A program made the translations under genes and the position numbers. Shown one piece after another: positions 60,161-64,000 of a stretch of DNA of 64,000 nt (positions within the stretch are counted from its first letter, which is position 1; each line of letters starts with the position of its first letter). The DNA comes from Botrytis cinerea B05.10 (taxonomy: Eukaryota; Ascomycota; Leotiomycetes; Helotiales; Sclerotiniaceae): the NCBI RefSeq assembly GCF_000143535.2, contig NC_037312.1, forward strand, positions 3,100,001-3,164,000, read 5' to 3'. Under the pieces are notes generated by a model. The model made no database searches. It saw nothing but the letters and a program-made list of their open reading frames with translations, and was not told the origin of the DNA.

Positions 60161-61275
60161 TCACTGAGACTGCGCAATGCTGCGAAGTCCTTCCCGAGCC
60201 AAGGAAATATGTGGATTCTTTTCTTTTCGCTCTCGGAGTCCCGAGCCGAACAAATCAGATGGCTGGATTCTTACTTGGGTCCTTTGAGACTTTGAGAAAA
60301 GGTCTAAAAAAGAACAGCCAATGGTTCCTCGAGCAATTCTTATGACAGAGCAATCGATAAGGGTGCACTGGATGTGTGTGGCACTTTGCCCCGGTACTCG
60401 ATCCGGATCCAATCCAGCGAGCGAACCTTGGAAGAGCTGGGGGAAGGAAATGGCAGGTGTTAGGCACGAAGTAAGAATGGATGGTAAAACGACGGGTGAA
60501 CTGACCTGGCAACACAACTATCGAGTCGTAAAGAATGGAAGCGTGGTATGAGTGTATGCGCAAGTTACGTGTGTAGCATATTACTTGAATCCCCCTCCCC
60601 TTCTCTAGCGCGCCCTCTTGCTTAATCTCTTTCCAAATCTGTCGATTCCACCTCAAACCATGCATGAACTCGGCACAAAAGGGGTCGGCAATTCGAATGT
60701 GCCTGTGTGTACGATATGGTACTGTAATGAACAGACGCGAGATATCGACTGGGGAGCGGATGTTACTTCCGAGTCCCCATAGGTGTAAATTGATTCCAAT
60801 AACCTTGTCGGCGGCTGCGAGGAGTTTGAAGAGAGACTCGATACCAGAACAGTATCGTACCTATACAATGCCTCTCAAGAATCAAGATCGATCGGATTGT
60901 ACGAGATTCCGACCCTATTCCCTATGCGAAATATCGAGTCTTGCGCTTTTTCCTCTTCTGATCGTACACCCTTTGTGTGCTGGGGCTTGGTATCGATGCT
61001 CAACCGTTGTACCTGCTGTTTCTTAATTCTTGAACATCGAGGCTGCACAATGACAGTCTCTCACAGCAGCTCACAATTCGACAATAGAGATTATCGTACT
61101 ATACCTAGATACCTACAAGATCTTGCAATTCCTCATTCTTCTTTCGACCCGAAAGCTTACACCTTTCGACAAGCCTTGAATTGGCTTTTGCCGCAAAGAA
61201 CGAATCATAATCAGCTGGGTTGAAAGCTAGAGTATCGACATCAAGTCCAACCGAAGATCCAGACCATTTAGCAAC
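60161..61275 (-). CDS. unrecognised spliced protein-coding gene (exons partly resolved)
   Basis: Four open segments on the minus strand join in one phase: 61117-61275, 60914-61042, 60585-60860 and 60161-60436. Splice-like ends include acceptor TACAG, donor GTAGGT, acceptor TATAG, donor GTAATA and acceptor CCCCAG; the donor after 60914 (GTCGGA) is weak. The third segment reads like a folded domain, including GIESLFKLLAAADKVIG, NLHLWGLGSNIRSPVD and FCAEFMHGLRWNRQIWKEI. The first contains LAFNPADYDSFFAAK. Upstream, around 61380-61430, a hydrophobic stretch in one frame (IPIIAITIAVAV) could be an N-terminal membrane anchor, but the start codon is unresolved. I do not recognise the family. Exon borders are tentative and the last segment may contain another intron. 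Confidence 0.5.
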
Positions 61276-61802
61276 CTGTAGCAAATTTCAAGGTAACAAA
61301 AGGGGCGTGTGTGGCTGTAGGTGCATGCAGCTTGCAAGAGGTGAGAGGTGAGAGAAAACTAGTGACTGCAACCCTTTGTTCTAAATAGAAAAAGGCTACA
61401 GCAACAGACAGCAACGGCAATGGTAATAGCAATAATTGGAATGTAGACAAGGTCATCAAAACCTTCGTACGAAGTGGGCGTTCACTCAGATCTATATAAT
61501 TCCTTTCGCCGCCTTTTATCAAATTTATTCCTCTTCCTTTTGCCTGGAATCAATTCAATCATCGTATGGTTTTTTGACATTCTGACATGTCCATCGCCTG
61601 ATTTTAACGGCAGTTATATTGACCGATGGCCTATCTAGGCGTACTAGCAGTGCTAAAGCTTAAAAAAAGACATTTTCAGGTCCCTTGAATTCTGAAGAAA
61701 AGAAAAAAAGAACCGAAAGAGGCATTTTCAAGCGTTCGCCGGTGGCTGATGGGTGGAATTTAAATCCAGTTCCAATCAAAAGTCCCAGGTTGACCCCAAT
61801 AA

Positions 61803-61899
61803 TTAATTTATTATTAGTACTAGTATTAGCATTAGTGTTAGCATCAGCATCAGCATTAGCATCAGCATTAGCACCAGCATTAGCATCAGGATATCAAAC
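61803..61899 (+). repeat. degenerate (CATTAG/CATCAG)n hexamer repeat
   Basis: About 15 hexamers of the form ATTAGT, CATTAG and CATCAG in tandem, increasingly regular toward the right end. Translation gives an Ala-Ser-Leu repeat with no coding character. Confidence 0.85.
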
Positions 61900-63699
61900 C
61901 ACCACTAGCAATTAGATGTCTCCCATCTGAATTCTGCGGGGGAACATTGTACAGAGTGCTTATGGAGATGATCAACATGATGTGACTTTCCAGAAACTTC
62001 TGTACAGCTCGAGTTATCTACTGTTGCAGCATGTGTGGGTTTGGTATACAGCGACAATGGATTCGGCTTGAGAACTATTTACTATCCTCCATTCCAATAT
62101 GGCCATGTGTGATAGGTATAAACATAGGTATGAATGTAGGTATCAATTCACATTCCATCACCTAGAAAAATCCATGTCCTTCTTTGAGAGAGAAACCAAA
62201 GAAATGAGGGACTTGATGAAATACTACCAAGTACTAGGTACCTAATCTGTACTTAGCCAAGGGAACATGTGAATATACTTCGCTAAGGTGTGCTAAGTTT
62301 TTCAACCAGGTGTTTCCTGCAGGTTCTCATGTACTAGAAACGAATTAGCCAATACCTAGGTATCTAGCTACTTAGCTACTTGGTAGGTAATCACTAACCA
62401 TCTTGTAAACATCTTCTTCCTCGAAGGATTAATTATCGATAGAGTAGCAATTAACCTTTATCTCCTCGTTGTGGCGTATACGTATACAAGGGACAGCCTC
62501 TTGATTCTGCGAACTCCCGCTTTCCAAGACCTTTTTTTAATTCGACCCTTTGATAATTTGGGAACGGAAACGTTCAGGCCATTTAAATAGGCGAAATTCG
62601 CATTCCTGATCAATAGCCAGATCAATAGCCTCAGATCTTATATATTCGAGAGCAAACACTATGTTCGATTGGTATGCGTGAAGCATCTTCATCAGTTCAA
62701 TTCGATTCGATTAAACCAACACCCTAATAATAAGTATCATTTCAATAATCCTCACTCATCTGGGCAACGAATTATGAATGAAGGCGGTGAGAAACAAAGT
62801 CTATGTACCTACTAGGTATATCTCCAGATGCTCCCAACGCAATCTCAAAAGGGACTTTTCGTCACAGGACTAATAAAGTAACACTTGTTATTCCTTAACC
62901 ATTCTCAAACTCTCCTCAATGTTCAATTCATTCATCTGTGTCTTCTTCACCACCACAACCACCACTACCGGCTTTCATCAATTAAAGTCACAGCAATGTT
63001 GAGGGAGAAAGGAATACGTCTCATAAATCTTGATATCTCAAGGCTATGTAGGTATTCATCACTACGTCATGATATATATCTGTTCTCGTGGGCACCATTG
63101 TATTTTTGGTGATGCATGAAACCTACTTCTAGAATCATGCTATGCGAATGCGAACCATCAGAAAGGACGGATACTCACTTCCATGAGGCTGGCTTCGTAT
63201 ATATATATACCATATTTCAAGCGCCGCATGCCTGTATTCAGCAGTCTGAAGCCAGGAACCGATGGAAACAACAAGTGTCACCACCATCACTGTTCTTGAT
63301 TGTGTACATGCGCCATGAACCTCGCTATTCCTGTCATAAACCATAGCAGCCGTTCACAGAGATTGCCAGGAATTCTGCATTTGGGGCTTAGACATTGGCC
63401 AGCTCAGTGACTGTGCCTGTTCTTAGATACTCCAGAGGTACAGTAATTATTTGGACTCAGTACGCATGTCGTTTTTTCGACTATGGATACGTTGCACTGC
63501 TTATCGAGCAAGCAGGCGATACTTCACTACAAGTCGTCTTGTTGAGAGGCAGGTAAACTTTTCACAACCTTTCGCGTTTATGGTATGTTTGCGTTTCTAT
63601 TCTTATCTACCTCACTAGAGCTCAATTCAGAGGGTAGTAAATGGTTTGAAAAATTCCGTGTCTTCTGAAGTTGGATGAGATATGATCCCGCCGTCAAAT

Positions 63700-63974
63700 C
63701 AACGTTGCTCCTACCCTTTCTACTCCTTCAAACAATTCGTAATCCTTCTCGCCCCCGATTCTTCTTTCCTTTCATCTCTCTTTAATATTGTTTTCTCTTC
63801 CTTAATCATCTTATTCCGAGCGTCTGTTAGGGTGACTGCAAATTAATTGTCACCTCATGGCATGATGCGCTTCTACAACCTACAACATCCTTCAGTATAC
63901 CTAAAAACACATTTAACAAATCCAACAAGAATCACATTCCATCGCTACAAAGAAAGTCGTAACTTTCGTCACAA
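63700..63974 (+). promoter_or_regulatory. pyrimidine-rich leader before a possible gene start
   Basis: A CT-rich tract (63710-63830) with TTCTCC and CTTTCATCTCTC blocks precedes an ATG at 63975, as seen before the sulfotransferase-like gene. This suggests a transcription start for a gene leaving the window. Confidence 0.35.
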
Positions 63975-64000
63975 ATGAGAATGGACTCTTATGGTCCATC
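63975..64000 (+). CDS. possible start of a gene cut by the window edge
   Basis: ATG in the good context TCACAAATGAGAATGG, reading MRMDSYGP before the sequence ends. Only nine codons are visible, so the product cannot be named. The pyrimidine-rich leader upstream is the main support. Confidence 0.3.

Larger units (their letters stand above)
61276..63974. other. intergenic region, right flank
   Basis: Includes the possible first exon of the gene above (near 61.4 kb), a degenerate hexamer repeat (61803-61899) and A/T-rich sequence with repeated TAGGTA and ACCTAGG words around 62.2-62.4 kb. No other gene is supported. Confidence 0.45.

Overview
The window looks like a chromosomal segment of a filamentous ascomycete. 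Genes are separated by 0.6-8.5 kb, introns are about 47-185 nt with GTRNGT-type donors and CTAAC/CTGAC-like branch points, and the families are typical of Pezizomycotina (TmpA, SCAP, Arylsulfotran_2, fungal P-loop sulfotransferase-like proteins). Protein flavour and base composition suggest Leotiomycetes, possibly Sclerotiniaceae (Botrytis/Sclerotinia type). That placement is inference; no rRNA or other marker is present.

Layout. 0.4-8.1 kb: an F-box/2EXR-like protein (-), a 1007-residue charged coiled-coil protein (+) and a 179-residue orphan (-). 8.1-16.5 kb: a gene desert containing a degenerate satellite with a period near 160 bp (10.2-12.7 kb) and a microsatellite island (13.2-13.9 kb). 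16.5-18.1 kb: the NC2-alpha/Bur6 transcription repressor subunit with a very long low-complexity N terminus. 18.1-23.7 kb: desert with simple repeats, including a G-quadruplex-type array. 23.7-25.4 kb: methionine aminopeptidase 2 in seven exons. 28.6-30.1 kb: a TmpA-like membrane oxidoreductase. 30.1-37.5 kb: a third desert. 37.5-45.9 kb: a P-loop sulfotransferase-like enzyme, a membrane-anchored arylsulfotransferase-like protein and an MFS transporter. 46.8-48.8 kb: a single-pass Ser/Thr-rich surface protein. 51-59.5 kb: three minus-strand metabolic or regulatory genes: an FMO-type flavoprotein, 3-ketodihydrosphingosine reductase (TSC10 type) and SCAP, the sterol-sensing escort of SREBP. 60.2-61.3 kb: exons of an unrecognised spliced gene. 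The last bases may begin another gene.

Functional reading. SCAP and the sphingoid-base reductase are same-strand neighbours, both ER membrane lipid functions. The two sulfo-transfer-like genes plus the transporter form a loose neighbourhood, but no core synthase or pathway regulator is present, so a biosynthetic cluster is not established. The most unusual non-coding structure is the degenerate satellite, whose units share a YAGAYRTGCAACAA box and, about 40 bp further on, a GATGATTGG (inverted CCAAT) box. Related solitary copies occur at 8.3, 13.5 and 50.4 kb.
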